From assembly GCA_023333565.1 (NCBI GenBank), contig JAJKFH010004053.1, forward strand, positions 2,170,001 to 2,234,000: a stretch of 64,000 bases of DNA, given 5' to 3'. The notes below the pieces were generated by a model. The model was not told where the DNA came from. It was given only the letters and a program-made list of their open reading frames with translations, and searched no databases. Positions 1 to 11,800 of the stretch are shown in pieces. A program made the position numbers and the translations under genes. Position 1 is the stretch's first letter. Each line of letters starts with the position of its first letter. Origin of the DNA: Puffinus mauretanicus. Lineage: Eukaryota; Chordata; Aves; Procellariiformes; Procellariidae.

Positions 1-3000
1 CAGCTGAAATCCAATTACTTTGCCCCAGTGCGTACATTTTCCCCATTAAGGCTGCAAAAACAATGCTGTAAGGCGCTATCTATACGTATGCAGACCAATC
101 TGAAGATTAAAAACAACTTTGCATATTAAATGCAATATTTCTGACAGAAACAAGGACACATTTTTTGCTGCTCCAGAGTAATGTATGATTATTAAGATAA
201 ATTCTAATTAGAAAAGGTAAATGCGTAAGACATCACAAGAAGCATTGACACTTGCATTCTTGCTGGTACATTGTAAATGCAGTAGTTAAAAAAAATCATA
301 ACACAAGAAAAACATCCCAGATGCTAAATCCCTCCCCCTCCCCCCTCAAAAAAAAAGTAACACTGATTCCATGCTGGTCACAAAATGTGGCAATTGGTGA
401 CTGATTAGGTCTGCCCTAGTTCTGCACATGCTCTAAATTGTGCTGTCTTGGAGCAGCGTAAGATGCTGAAACGAACCAACTGAATCTTGTATCTTGGTTG
501 CAGTCTCTTCCTCCAAGGTCCCTTAAGGAAACAGTGGCCAGTTCTGAGCCAGTATTTAGTCTCTACCGTGGGTAAAGACCATTTTCATCTCCCACTTTTC
601 TCCTTTCACATAGACTGGTTCCACAGCATAAAGAAGAGGTGGGACCTGGGTCTGTGATATTTGAGTGGAAAAGGAGAAAGCAGATCAGACCCTGAAAATT
701 AATCTCTTGGAGATAAGAAAGAGCTAAAAATCTAAGTTCCATGCACCTGAGTCTTATACCCATCTGCTTTATTTAATCCTACCATACTCAGTTTTCCCAG
801 TGTAAATCCATATCCTATTATTTCCAAAACTGTCCTACCCTCTTACATTGGCATCTGAACTTTGCTGACCTCAACCCTGGTTTAGCATCTTCCCATTTTT
901 CTCATGGCTTCCTTTTATCTGGTTTATTGAGTATGCTTTGCTCTAAAATAATACAAAAACCAAACCCAGACAACACAACGAGTGCACAGGCTGATTTAGC
1001 CTTTGTGCAGATGAATATGGGAATATATTTACAAAACCATTAAAGTTTTGCACCCGCAGCGTCCTTTGCTGACATCTTTTTCAGATCTTTCTTGCAAGGG
1101 TAATTTGCTGCTTTCAGAGATGTTCTGGAAGCTTTTGCATCTCAGCTTTGTCAATAGTTTGAATGTCTCCAGTTCTCTGTTTCAGAGGAAGAGAGATCTG
1201 AAGTCGAGAGAGCGCTCGTGCTTGCTGCTTTGCCAGCCTTTAGCAGCATCTGCTTGTGGAGCCAGAAGAAAATTTATGTTCATGCTTATATCCACAAGGC
1301 TCAAGGTTTAGGAACAGGTGCTGACTCTGGTAGGATATTTCAATCTCCTTGTTCTGAAAATGTCTTCACAAGGGTGAAATAACCCTTCTTACATGCCAAG
1401 AACAACTTCCTCTTCTGATTATGTGTGGCTGAGATGAGCTGGCCCAAGCAAGAGCAATTTTCTAAGTATGTCTGAATCAGAGGTTTAATCTGAACCAGTC
1501 AGCCTTACCCAGGAAAGACCTCTGGGGTAGTCTCTTTTGGTGAATATCCTTTAAGTCTAGCTCCAGTCTGGTGCACATGAGATCAGAAGGAAGGGAAGAA
1601 GCAGTGGAAGAGGAGAAGGACCATATTTTTACTGCTGTGGGAACTGGCTGTCATGGTGTCAAGAAATACCAATATTTGTGTAAAGGAAATAGAATTGCTG
1701 CTGACAAAGAGATGAATGAAAGATGTTTTAAGAGAGAGAAAAGTGATTTTACTGATTTGAAGTTAGGCTTGGTGCTGAGGAGCAACCTGAGAAGAAATTA
1801 ACTACTTTAAGCTTTTAAAAAGCCTATCAAACAAACAGACCTTAATGGAGCCTTGAATCACATTAATGCTAAATGACAAATGTGCAACACTTGAAAAAAA
1901 GACTTGAGATGTACAGTTATATGTAAAAACTAAGTAACAATGGCTTTGTAAGAGGTAACTGGAGATGATTAATTCATACCCTTAAAAAAAGAATTACTGA
2001 GCAGTTTGTCTAAGCCAGAACGATCATTCCTCTACCTTGTGTCTGCTGCTTTCTTACTTTTGCCTGGCAGGAAATGATCCTTTGAAGACATAACGACTTG
2101 TCTAATTTTCTGCATGTTAGAAGTCTCATTAAGTATAATAAATTATTAATGCCAAAGAGATTATGGTGGAGAGCATTTATTGGATCAGAGCTACAAGTGT
2201 TAAGCCCTTCTGGAAAAAGCTGTGGCTTGTCTATGTCTGCACAGTACCAGTTTACTCGGACCCCAAGCTTGATAGCCTGATAGCTTTGGGTAGGATAAAT
2301 AATAACATTTATAAAGACCAGATTATATGATGAATGTGTAATTTCAGGCAAACTTAAAATGTTGGGCAAGTCGAATCCTATTAAACTTCCTTGTCTCTTG
2401 AGCTAAATTATATCTTTGTTTTAAAAGAATCGCGCATGCTCTTTCCCAATCTCAAACGCATTTCATAGTGTTTGGTAGATGACTTGCACTGCCAAGACTT
2501 GCTGTTATGCAGAATGCACTTTAATTAGGATTTTAATGGATTTCTTATGTCACCATTCAGGGTTATAATATGCTGTTTTCTCTGGTGTTTTAGCCTAGTG
2601 GTAAAATATTAATATTAAACTTTTAGTAGAAACTTCTTTGAAAGTATTTTTTTGTTCTTGCTTTTCTCAGACTAATTGTTCTCTGATGCACAAATATTTC
2701 AACTTTATTTAGGTGGGTGTATCAATACATGATAGACTGTGATTGCTGGAGGGGATTAAGGGACTAAGTTCAGGAAAGATTGTGAAAATCTTTCCAATGA
2801 TTTCCGTTGGCTTTGGATCATGCCGGAGCAAATATTTTAAGGTGCTTCTCTTCAGTTCCATGTTGACACTAGTGTTATGGCAGGTTCTTAGTAAGCTAAG
2901 GTATTTTCTTTGTCAAAGTATATGATGCCAAGATGTATGACTAGAAAGAAGATTTCCTGAATGTAATCATCCATTTGTTTTAGTCATCTTGTAGCTCTGA

Positions 3001-5918
3001 GCAAGCAATACAAATGTATATGTGTTTGACAGAAAGGGTGTTTGTTGTACGTATGGAATCAGTTTTTTGAGATAATGTCTTACTAAAACCACTACTTTCA
3101 AATCATTGACAGAACTGTGGATATTTTTGAAGAGAAGGAACAAGAGCAACAGCAGTTTTATTTACTCTGGAGACAGCTAAAAATCCCACAAGGTTAGAGA
3201 GAGCATGCTGATCTGTGCTTGTACTTTTGGTGTAAAGGAGTGTAAAATATATGGTCTTTGTTTGTTCCTTTTAGTTTCATTCCTGACTTCAATTCAGGGG
3301 GATTGCCAGAAACAAGAAAATGCTGCATGACACGGTGGTACCTCTTTTGCAGCTGGGTATGTGCCAATGTCCTGAGGCTTACATCTGCTTTGCATATGAA
3401 TTTGCACAGTATGTTAATCAGAGCCTAATGTGCAGGGTTAGCCTTTATATATTTGTATGAATTATAAAGCAACTGCATAAAATATGTTTCAAAGGCTGCA
3501 GCGCAAAAGGGTATAAAAAGGAAAACTGACACTTCTTGTGTCCATCCCTCTCTTCATGCATTATTTAACATGCCTTCCACTGCCAATATCCACCAAGCTG
3601 AAATTCTTCAGGAAAAAAAAGCTAAAGCTTTGTTTGGAAGACAAAGAACCTCACAAGTCAGATGATATTTGTCCTGAAGCTGAATGTTCAGCCCCCCTAT
3701 GTGCAAAGCAACATCAGAATACAACAAGAAGATTTTGGTGCCAGCAGCACCCTCAAGTATATGAAGGAGTGCTCACTTGCAAAACTGCCCAGCCGGTGAA
3801 GTGCACCATTCACCCTCATTCCCTATGTACTTTTGAATTCCCTAGGTGAAGTCTTAAAGCAGTGAAGACTTTGGGGTGCAGTTTTCAAATGAGGATTGGC
3901 CTCAGATGGCCAAAGTTTTGGCTTCTCTCTTGGCCTGCAAAACCAGAAGGACTTTCCACCAGGAAGTTCCTGGTGGCTGAGGATTCTCCTCCTTCTCTAC
4001 CCCTTACTTTGGAGAGGGACTGTATGAGAAGGTGTGTTGAGGAAGAAATGGCTATGACCATTTCAAGTTGTGTTCTGGTCACTTGGGACTTCTGCAAAGA
4101 TTTATTTAGAGAACTTCCTTCTCCCCCATAACATCTCTTGTCGTGCTCAGAATGGGCGCTAGGGATACCTCAGGGAAAGTCCATTCTTTGACCAGGAAGC
4201 TCAACAACATAAAATCACTTCAGAGAATTTCACTTCAGAGACATGAAATGTAGACATTTCCCTTTTGTGTGGTGGGGTTTTTTTTTGTTTTGTTTTGTTT
4301 CTCTATATTTCTTTTAAATGAAAGCTTAAATCTGCCTCAGTTGGTGAGGTGATCATGGAGTGAACCATGGGAAACAAATGAAGTATTTTCTAATAACACA
4401 TTTTAAAGCCAGCAACCAGACAGACCAAGGGCTGTGCAGTCTAACAACATGTTAACAGAGAGGGACGGAATCTTTCATTGCACTGGTCCAGTTGAGGTCA
4501 GCAGAAAGCTGTGTCCTCACATATAATCTCTTTTGTTAAGAAATTGTAACAAAAGTAAGGTTGAAGTGTCAGATTCTGTGCTTGTGTCTGCGTTAGAGCT
4601 CCCCTTTACCTTTGTCACGGACACCTGTTGGGTTTGCAAATGCTCACGCTTGGTTGTAAATCAGACCTCAGCCCCAGGTGAGACCTCAACTTGAGACCAG
4701 CATGCCCACCCCAGGCTTGCCGTGCTCGTGAGGCCTGAAGAAATGGATAGATATATTCATTACAGCAGGGTCCTGCTGCCATTAAGGCTGCACACGGTAT
4801 TCATTTGGAGAGGTCTATTTGAGTCTATTATAACCTTGTCAAATATTTGCTTTTCACTTTGAAATAGTGCATGCCTGTTGTCAGTCAAGGTCACTTTTTT
4901 TTGGTCGGGAGGTTCGAGCTGTAGCAGATCTTTTCTGTGAAGAAAATGACGTCCCCCTAAACCACCCATATTATTGCAGTACTAAAAGTAAAGCCTTAGC
5001 AATTTAAACGGGAAAGTGCCTCATTATTTGGAACAGACACTGTAAATCTGATGGGAACCAAGGGGCTTGGGTTACAGGTGTGTGACCCAATAGCGTGGTG
5101 AAAATCCATTTTGATTTGTCTACTTGTAAAGGTTTTTACATCACACTTTCAACACAGATGATGTTTTTTAGAAGAGAGAAAACCTCTTTATCTTTTAAAC
5201 CAGTGATGTACCAATATTGAGCGAATGTGAGCTCTATTTATGTTTGACTAAAGTGCTTTTGTCATGGTCTGATCAATCCTTCCTGAAGCTCACAGGAGCG
5301 TTCCAGCTGGCTTTGCTGAACTTTGCACTGTCTTCAGTGTATGACTGTAATTTGTAAGGGAAGGCTCCAGAAGGCTTTGCTTACCTTAGATATTATTTGC
5401 CTGTTAGATACCCTAAGAGTTATTAATCCACATGACAGTCATGTCTTTTTTTTCAAATCTTTGCAAAGATATTATTTATTATAGGTATGGTAATAGGACA
5501 ATTTTTTATAATATAACTAACACAATTGTTGAAATTGCGTGCCTTACTTCTGCAAATACTCTTGACAGATATTGCTGTGCTTGCTATACTTTTTATTACA
5601 CAAATTAACAGCGTGTAAAATGATGGAGGGTATACTCTAATGACTCCAAATGAATATTTGCTCAGTCAGGGACTGTAATCAATGTAAAACTCAGAGATTA
5701 TTATCCTGAAAAATTACAATTAACTTTTGATTTTTATCTGTTTCTATTCCATGATTGTATTTGAAAATTATCTATTGGGTGTGTAACAATTATAACTATA
5801 TAGTCATTAAATTCTATAGGTGGTAGCCTGCAGTGCTGCATCTACCTTCTCATGTGCCTAACAGCTCATGTTTAACTTGCAGCAGTATTTTTTCATTTGT
5901 CAGTTAAAGGCAGATCAG
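1..5918. other. Single-copy AT-rich DNA, no gene seen
   Basis: No open frame here exceeds 119 codons, and none shows a recognisable domain or a convincing pair of splice sites. I see only short low-complexity runs, such as an A-run near 347-356 and a T-run followed by three GTTTT units at 4278-4300. I recognise no transposon. The stretch reads as intergenic or intronic bird DNA. Confidence 0.6.
4278..4300 (+). repeat. T-run plus (GTTTT)3 microsatellite
   Basis: Nine T residues are followed by three GTTTT-type units. This is a short simple repeat with no other signal nearby. Confidence 0.8.
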
Positions 5919-6000
5919 AGAATCACAGAATCATTTAGGTTGGAAAAGACCTTTAAAATCATCAAGTCCAATCGTAACCCTAACGCTGCCAAGTCCACCA

Positions 6001-6488
6001 CTAAACCACGTCCCTAAGCACCACATCTACATGTCTTTTAAATACCTCCAGGGATAGTGTCTCAACCCTGGGCAGCCTGTTCCAATGCTTGACAACCCTT
6101 TCGGTGAAGAAGTTTTTCCTGATATCCAATCTAAACCTCCTCCGGCGCAACTTGAGGCCATTTCCGCTCGTCCTATCGCTTGTTACTTGGGAGAAGAGAC
6201 CAACACCCACCTCGCTACAACCTCCTTTCAGGTAGTTGTAGAGCGCGATGAGGTCTCCCCTCAGCCTCCTCTTCTCCAGACTAAACAACCCCAGTTCCCT
6301 CAGCCGCTCCCATAAGACTTGTGCTCCCGGCCCTTCACCAGCTTCGTTGCCCTCCTTTGGACATGCTCGATCACCTCAATGACTTTCTTGGAGTGAGGGG
6401 CCCAAAACTGAACACGATATTCGAGGTGTGGCCTCACCAGTGCCGAGTACAGGGGATGTCACTTCCCTATTCCTGCTGGCCACACTGT
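6001..6488 (-). pseudogene. CR1 copy A C-terminal ORF2 remnant
   Basis: The minus strand after the deletion encodes the CR1 C-terminal region of unknown fold. The frame includes [57 protein letters not shown] and a terminal [14 protein letters not shown]. It matches the same segment in copies B and C. At the position where B and C carry TGA, this copy has a sense codon ([10 protein letters not shown]), so it belongs to a different lineage at that site. Confidence 0.85.
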
Positions 6489-6494
6489 TTCAGC

Positions 6495-7060
6495 ACCCGC
6501 CCAACTTGGTGTCGCCTAAAAACTTACTGAGGGTCCACTCGATCCCCTCATCCAGATCATTGATAAAGATATTAAGCAGAACTGGCCCCAATACTGAGCC
6601 CTGGAGAACACCGCTCGTGACCGGCCATCAACTGGATTTAACTCCATTCAGCACAACTCTTTGGGCCCCGCCATCCAACCAGTTTTTTACCCAGCAAAGA
6701 GCACACCTGTCCAAGCCATGAGCAGCCAGTTTCTCCGGGACAATGCTGTGGGAAACGGTGTCAAAGGCTTTACTAAAGTCTAGGTAGACAACATCCACAG
6801 CCTTTCCCTCATCCACTCAGTGGCTCACCTTGTCATAGAAGGAGATCAGGCTGGTCAAGCAGGACCTGCCTTTCATAAACCCATGCTGACTGGGCCTGAT
6901 CACCTTGTTGCCCTGCACGTGCCGCATGATGGCGCTCAAGATGATCTGCTCCATAACCTTCCCCAGCACCGAGGTCAGACTGACAGGCCTGTAGTTCCCC
7001 GGATCCTCCGTCCAGCCCTTCTTGTAGATGGGTGTGACATTTGCTAATCCCTAGTCAACT
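6495..7060 (-). pseudogene. CR1 copy A reverse transcriptase palm remnant, dead
   Basis: The minus strand keeps the RT A motif (VVYLDFSKAFDTVSHSI, 6798-6748), followed by KLAAHGLDRCALCWVKNWLDG and VVLNGVKSS. The next catalytic box, FADD in copy B, reads KFLGDTKL near 6523-6500, so the first Asp is lost. The frame is broken beyond VVLNGVKSS. Downstream on the minus strand it meets the 260-bp deletion at 6490-6494, which removes the thumb region. All of this shows an inactive enzyme. Confidence 0.85.
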
Positions 7061-7077
7061 GGGACCTCCCCAGTTAG

Positions 7078-7521
7078 CTAGGATTGCTGATAAAGGATTG
7101 AAAGTGGCTTGGTGATCAGTTCCTCTAGCTCCCTCAGTACCCTTGGGTGGATCCCATCCAGCCCTATAGCCTTGTGTGTGTCTAAGTGGTGTAGCAGGTT
7201 GCTAACCATTTCCCCTTGGATTATGGGGGCTTCATTGTGCTCCCCGTCCCCCTCTTCCAGCTCAGAGGGCTGGGTACCTGGAGAACGACTGGTCTTTCTA
7301 CTAAAGACTGAGGCAAAGAAGGCATTAAGTACCTCAGCCTTTTCTTCATCCTTTGTCACTGTGTTTCCTCCCATATCCAATAAAGGATGGAGATTCTCCT
7401 TAGCCCTCCTTTTGTTGCAAATGTATTTATAGAAACACTTTTTATTATCTTTTACTGAAGTAGCCAGATTAAGTTCTAGCTGGGCTTTGGCCCTTCTCAT
7501 TTTCTCCCTGCATAACCTCAT
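7078..7521 (-). pseudogene. CR1 copy A linker and start of reverse transcriptase
   Basis: A 147-codon minus frame covers the linker between endonuclease and reverse transcriptase and the beginning of the RT. Landmarks are a basic start (MRLCREKMRRAKAQLELNLA), KCFYKYICNKRRAKENLHPL, VLNAFFASVFS and IGLDGIHPRVLREL, the last being the usual RT entry motif (GPDGIHP in copy B). The frame ends at a stop where CR1 normally continues into the WLTGEVPDDW region. It is the best preserved part of copy A. No translation of this fragment is expected. Confidence 0.85.
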
Positions 7522-7749
7522 GACATCCTTGTAGTCCTCCTGAGTGGCCTGTCTCTTCTTCCAAAGGTGATAAACCTTCCTTTTTTTCCTGAGTTCCAGC
7601 CAAAGCTCTCAGTTCAGCCAGGCTAGTCTTCTTCCCCACCAGCTCGTCTTTCAGCACATTGGGACGGCCTGATGCTGCACCTTTAACATTTTTTTCTTGA
7701 AGAACATCCAGCCTTCCTAGACTCCTTTGCTCTTCAGGACTGCCTCCCA

Positions 7750-7985
7750 AGGGACTCTGTCAACCAGTCTCATAAATAGGCCAAAGTCTGCCCTCCACGG
7801 CAGCAGTTCTGCTGACCCCCCTCCTTACTTCTTCAAGAATCGAAAACTTTTATCATTTCATGATTGCTATGCCCAAGATAGCCTTCAACGATCACGTCAC
7901 CCACAAGTCCTCCTCTGTTTGCAAGTAACAGGTCCAGTGGGATGCCTTCCCTAGTTGGCTCATTCACCAGCTATGTCAGGAAGTT
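7750..7985 (-). pseudogene. CR1 copy A endonuclease C-terminal remnant
   Basis: The minus strand encodes the end of an APE-type endonuclease, the enzyme that nicks target DNA to prime reverse transcription. The recognisable signature is LVNEPTREGIPLDLLLANR, followed by a GLVGDVIVEG-like block and then LGHSNHEMI at 7877-7854. In CR1 the last motif normally reads LGHSDHE, so the catalytic Asp of the SDH triad appears as Asn. A stop follows soon after, and the N-terminal half of the domain is absent because the element is truncated near 8005. The remnant is non-functional. The family assignment rests on motif recognition, not on a search. Confidence 0.75.
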
Positions 7986-8005
7986 ATCTTCCACATACTC
8001 CAGGA

Positions 8006-10991
8006 TGTGTATGTAATCCAGATGTGGATGTGTAACTAATATCACTGAAATATAGGAATGCATTTCCATAATTAGTGTCTTGTGAGGGTAGATTTGGATT
8101 TAATGGGGGATTAAAGTCTTCAGTGTCTTGCAAATTGCAATATATTGATTAATACTATCCTCTCAACCAGAAGTTAGTTTAACAGCCACCTGTTTCAAAA
8201 AAATCCAGAAATCCAGAACTGGAGTAACCTCATGTTTAAATCAGAAAAATAAATGAAGTTAGATGGACACACTGCAATGAAACTATCCTTGTATAAGAAT
8301 ATTATTGAAGCTGTGGTTGGTAAACATTTGGAAAGAATTTTGAATACTTTTATGCAGGATGTATTCAGTAATTAGAATTGGCCCTCCAGGTAACCTTTCA
8401 TATAGTAGTAATATTATTTCAAAGTGGAAAAGCTGAATTATTAAATGACTTAAGGGCACAATATTTACCAGATGTAATCAGAGTTTGAGAATGAAGAACA
8501 ACCAAGATTTGCTTCTCTGTATAACTGCTTCCTGCAGTAATCACACGAGCTTCTAAAACTGAAATCGGAGTACGTGTGCTGGGCAGGGGAAGGTTTGCTT
8601 CCATTGGTCCTCCTTAACTAAATTCTCCATGTATGCTACACTGAAACTGTAGTCACCCAGAAGGAGCAAACCTAGACAAAAGGAAAGTGAGAATGCCAGG
8701 GAATTTAATATCATTCCTCCTGTTTCTATTGGGCTTGCCTTTGCACAGCATGCTTGGAGCCCCATCTTACCTATTTTTTAGGGAGAATCCAGCAGCAATT
8801 ATCAGAAGATTAACACTTCTGAAAGAGGTATGCAGGAGGAAGAAAAATGAATGCTAGTAGCCAGAGCTTGTTTGTTTTTTTGCTGTGGGAATGTCAGTGA
8901 AGTGCTGGTAGCCTGTTACTCTGTAACAAAGCAGTTGCCCAGCTTTCTCACCATCGCCATCCAAGACCATCTGTGTCTTGGTTTGCTTTTGGATGGAAGT
9001 ATTTTCTTACCTGTTATTTCCTGAGGTGAGAAGAAATTCAGAAGAAAATAATTACAGAGATAGTGCACTGCTGGGCAATACCCAGTTGATTTATTGATCA
9101 GGCTTGTGAGGGCTCCACTGGACCAGAAGTCCTTTGATGCCCGAGTTTGCTGCCAGAGGACAGCATCTGGAAAAACTTCTATCTGCAATAGAAGACAACA
9201 TTACTCACTTCTTTTAACAAGCTGCCTGCAACTCCAAGGGTCTGTGAACGGCATGTCTACAAAGTTTATCCATGTCCTTGGGACCAGCACCATTTGGTCT
9301 AAAGTGACTGGGTTTGAATAACCAAAATTTCAGAAGTAGAAACATTAAGCACTTCTCTTCTGTTTTGTTAAAAGCACACCAGAAAGAGGTCTGAAAACAA
9401 AGTTGTAGAATTTAATTTTAAAATACTTTCCTATCTAAGATAAAGAGGCACGTGTGTGGTATGTACAAAGTCTGCAATAATTGGCTTAGACCTGTGATTC
9501 TCTTTAAGCAGTGACCAAGTCCCTCCTTTTGGGGACTGCAGAGCAGTGATTACCTTCCTCTTGCACATACCTGGCCTCCCACACTTTATCTGGTTGTCAG
9601 GAGAAAAAGAAAAGGAGAAAGAATTGCAAGGGGAAACTAATATTTTTTAGCTATAGAAATTTCTGTGCCCTTTCATGCCCTGAACTTTGTTTATTGCTAC
9701 ATCATCTGTGGTCCTGTTGCTAACTACTGCCCATCAAAGTTCATGCATGGTCACAGCTCTCTTGGACTGTCTGTCACCTCACACTGGGAAATGCCTTCTC
9801 CTGTTCTGCTATCAGCCAACTCTGAACTTTATTTAAAATCATTCTTCAGCATCTTTGTGCTTTTTCCAGAAGTTCAGAAGACAAATATTGGTGTCTTTCT
9901 GCACATTTTGCAATTTGCACAGAAAACCACAGTTTTATGTCTTTGTACCTGCAGCTCAGGAATTAAGGATGTAGACAGCTATTGAAAAGTGTTGCAGGTA
10001 GTGTGGTAAGTGTGCAATGGAAAAGAGCCTTTGCCCCAGCCACGAAGATCTTCCTGGTATTGTTACAGAGAAGATTAAATTAAACTGAAAACATTGCCCA
10101 AACTGCAGGCATTTGTGAATCTACTTGGGCATTAGCCTTACACATGAATGTGACATTTCTGGGGTTGTAGAGGTAGGAAAAAAAGAGAAACAGCACAGGA
10201 TGCTCCAGTCAGACCCTTCACAAACATTGCTACAGCCCTGACAGAAACATGAAGAGAGGGCATACTTTTTGTTCAGACAGAGCTTGAAAGAGGTTGGGAG
10301 CTTGAGGGGAAAAACTCTCCTGTCTGATTCTTCTTGCAGCTCAGGAACCAGGCTTTGTCCCCCTATCACAGAGAAACAGCTCTGCGTCGGCGAGACTGAC
10401 CCCCATCCTAAGCTTCTTCTGGTGAAAAAGGAAAAGTTGTTCAACAGCTGCTTGGGTTTAAGTGGACAATATTACCTTTTTGCATGTATAGTCCTAAATA
10501 CATACGTGCAATTAAACTTTTTTTGGGGTATATACTTTACAGCGATGCCAAAAGAGTCAGCCTCTGGCACTATGTAAATGCAATGGCAAAGAACTAAAGC
10601 CTATCTCCTAGTGTTGGGCAGGACTGCTATTAGCTAAAACCATCCCTGGCACTATCCTGCATCTCTCTACCTCATTGCCGAGTCTCAGCTCTGAACTTTG
10701 CCTTGACCCTTCCTATCTGATCCTCATACAAACATGAAGAAAAAGTACATACTCCGTTTTTCCTGGGAACATATAAGGAACATACTATTTTCAATTAAAA
10801 CTTTATGGCCCCCACCCCTGATATAAGACTTTTTTTTTTTTTGGCTTGCATATGATCAGCCAGTGGAACTTCATCCATAAGAAAAGTAATAAATCTGCCA
10901 GGAAAGCTCATTAGTTTAATTTATTCTGATTAAATACAAGGTTTGTTCACTTCCCTGTTTCATCAAGGATTATAATCAAGATTTTAAATGT
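8006..10991. other. Single-copy DNA, no gene seen
   Basis: Open frames are 107 codons or shorter and none resembles a known domain. No transposon or strong repeat is recognisable. A T-run at 10829-10841 is the only low-complexity block. Confidence 0.55.
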
Positions 10992-11040
10992 GGCCAGAAG
11001 GGACATTTCAGCTAGTGATTCAGTCTGTAGGACAGGAAGC
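10992..11040 (-). mobile_element. Ancient CR1 3'-end fossil
   Basis: GGCCAGAAGGGACATTTCAG followed by a CTAGTGATTCAGTCTG-like stretch resembles the reversed 3' end of old CR1 lineages shared by birds, crocodiles and turtles (GGCCAGAAGGGACCAT, then a CATCTAGTCTGACCTCC-like block). Similarity fades after about 11040, though the fossil may continue toward 11200. This rests on recall of the consensus only. Confidence 0.4.
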
Positions 11041-11737
11041 AGGTTTTGTATAGGAAAACATAGTTAAATATGCAAGCACAGTATGCCTGTGTGTGAATTT
11101 GAAATACATTTGAATAAGAATCTTGACATTTAACATGAAAAATTTCTAGGAGGGATTCATTTGGAGGTGGGGGTTGAACACCATTATTTTTCCTCTCATT
11201 AGTATCGAGTTTAACATATAACCTTTTAATAGGAATATAAGGAAAATGAACAGTTAATTCTTTGTGATCCAGAACCAACTGGGCAGAGAGCTGGGTTTTA
11301 GGTAAGCCTTTTTTTTGTGTATTTCTTGAATGACCTAAAACATTTCCAAAAGCAAATTAATGTTTTGAGGGACCTTTCACATAGCAGATCAACTAGCAAA
11401 CAATCATCTCTCCTAAAATTACTGCTTATAGTGCCCGTGACTCAGCAAGTGTTTTCTAGCAGTGACTTGTGAGAGAAATGATCTATTGGCAGCTTAGACT
11501 AGCATCCTTTTTCCTTACTCTGTCCTTATCCATGCCCTGAACCTGTGGGTTGAATTCACTCATGGTTTTGTCCTATCTTCCTCTTTTATCTCTTCCTCTT
11601 TTCCATAAAACTTTCCGAAAGCAAGTTCTGATCCCCACCCCCGCCATGGGTGGAAGCTATCAGTGAGGCAGCTGTATGCTAAGGACCGGTGTTTTACCAA
11701 TTGCTTGTGCATTTCTGTAGAATAACAGAGGAAATAC
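11041..11737. other. Single-copy DNA, no gene seen
   Basis: No coding frame of note and no recognised repeat, apart from a possible decayed continuation of the CR1 fossil at its left edge. Confidence 0.45.
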
Positions 11738-11800
11738 AGGAATTGCCAGAATAAATCAGACCCATGATTTCTCTAATCCACCATCCTCTGACCTCAGATA
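11738..11800 (-). mobile_element. Ancient CR1-type fossil
   Basis: The segment from GGAATTGCCAGAATAAATCA through the CTCTAATCCACCATCCTC region resembles an old CR1-related 3' block in sauropsids: a GCCATACTGGGTCAGACC-like stretch, a TGGTCCATCTAGCCCAGTA-like stretch, then TCCTGTC. By eye about two thirds of positions agree. The orientation is inferred from that consensus. It is a decayed non-coding remnant. Confidence 0.45.

Larger units (their letters stand above)
5919..8005 (-). mobile_element. CR1 LINE copy A, 5'-truncated, internally deleted
   Basis: This is a chicken-repeat-1 non-LTR retrotransposon in antisense. Its 3' end lies at 5919, where AGAATCACAGAATCA is the reverse of the CR1 terminal octamer repeat, followed by the conserved GGTTGGAAAAGACCT block. 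Reading on the minus strand toward lower coordinates, it holds the end of the endonuclease domain (about 7985-7750), a linker, the reverse transcriptase (about 7200-6490), and a C-terminal region ending near 6000. It stops near 8005, so the 5' half is missing, which is usual for CR1. Compared with copy B, about 260 bp is missing at 6490-6494. Frameshifts, stops and altered catalytic motifs show it is dead. It is the longest CR1 in the window because copies B and C lack any endonuclease sequence. Confidence 0.96.
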
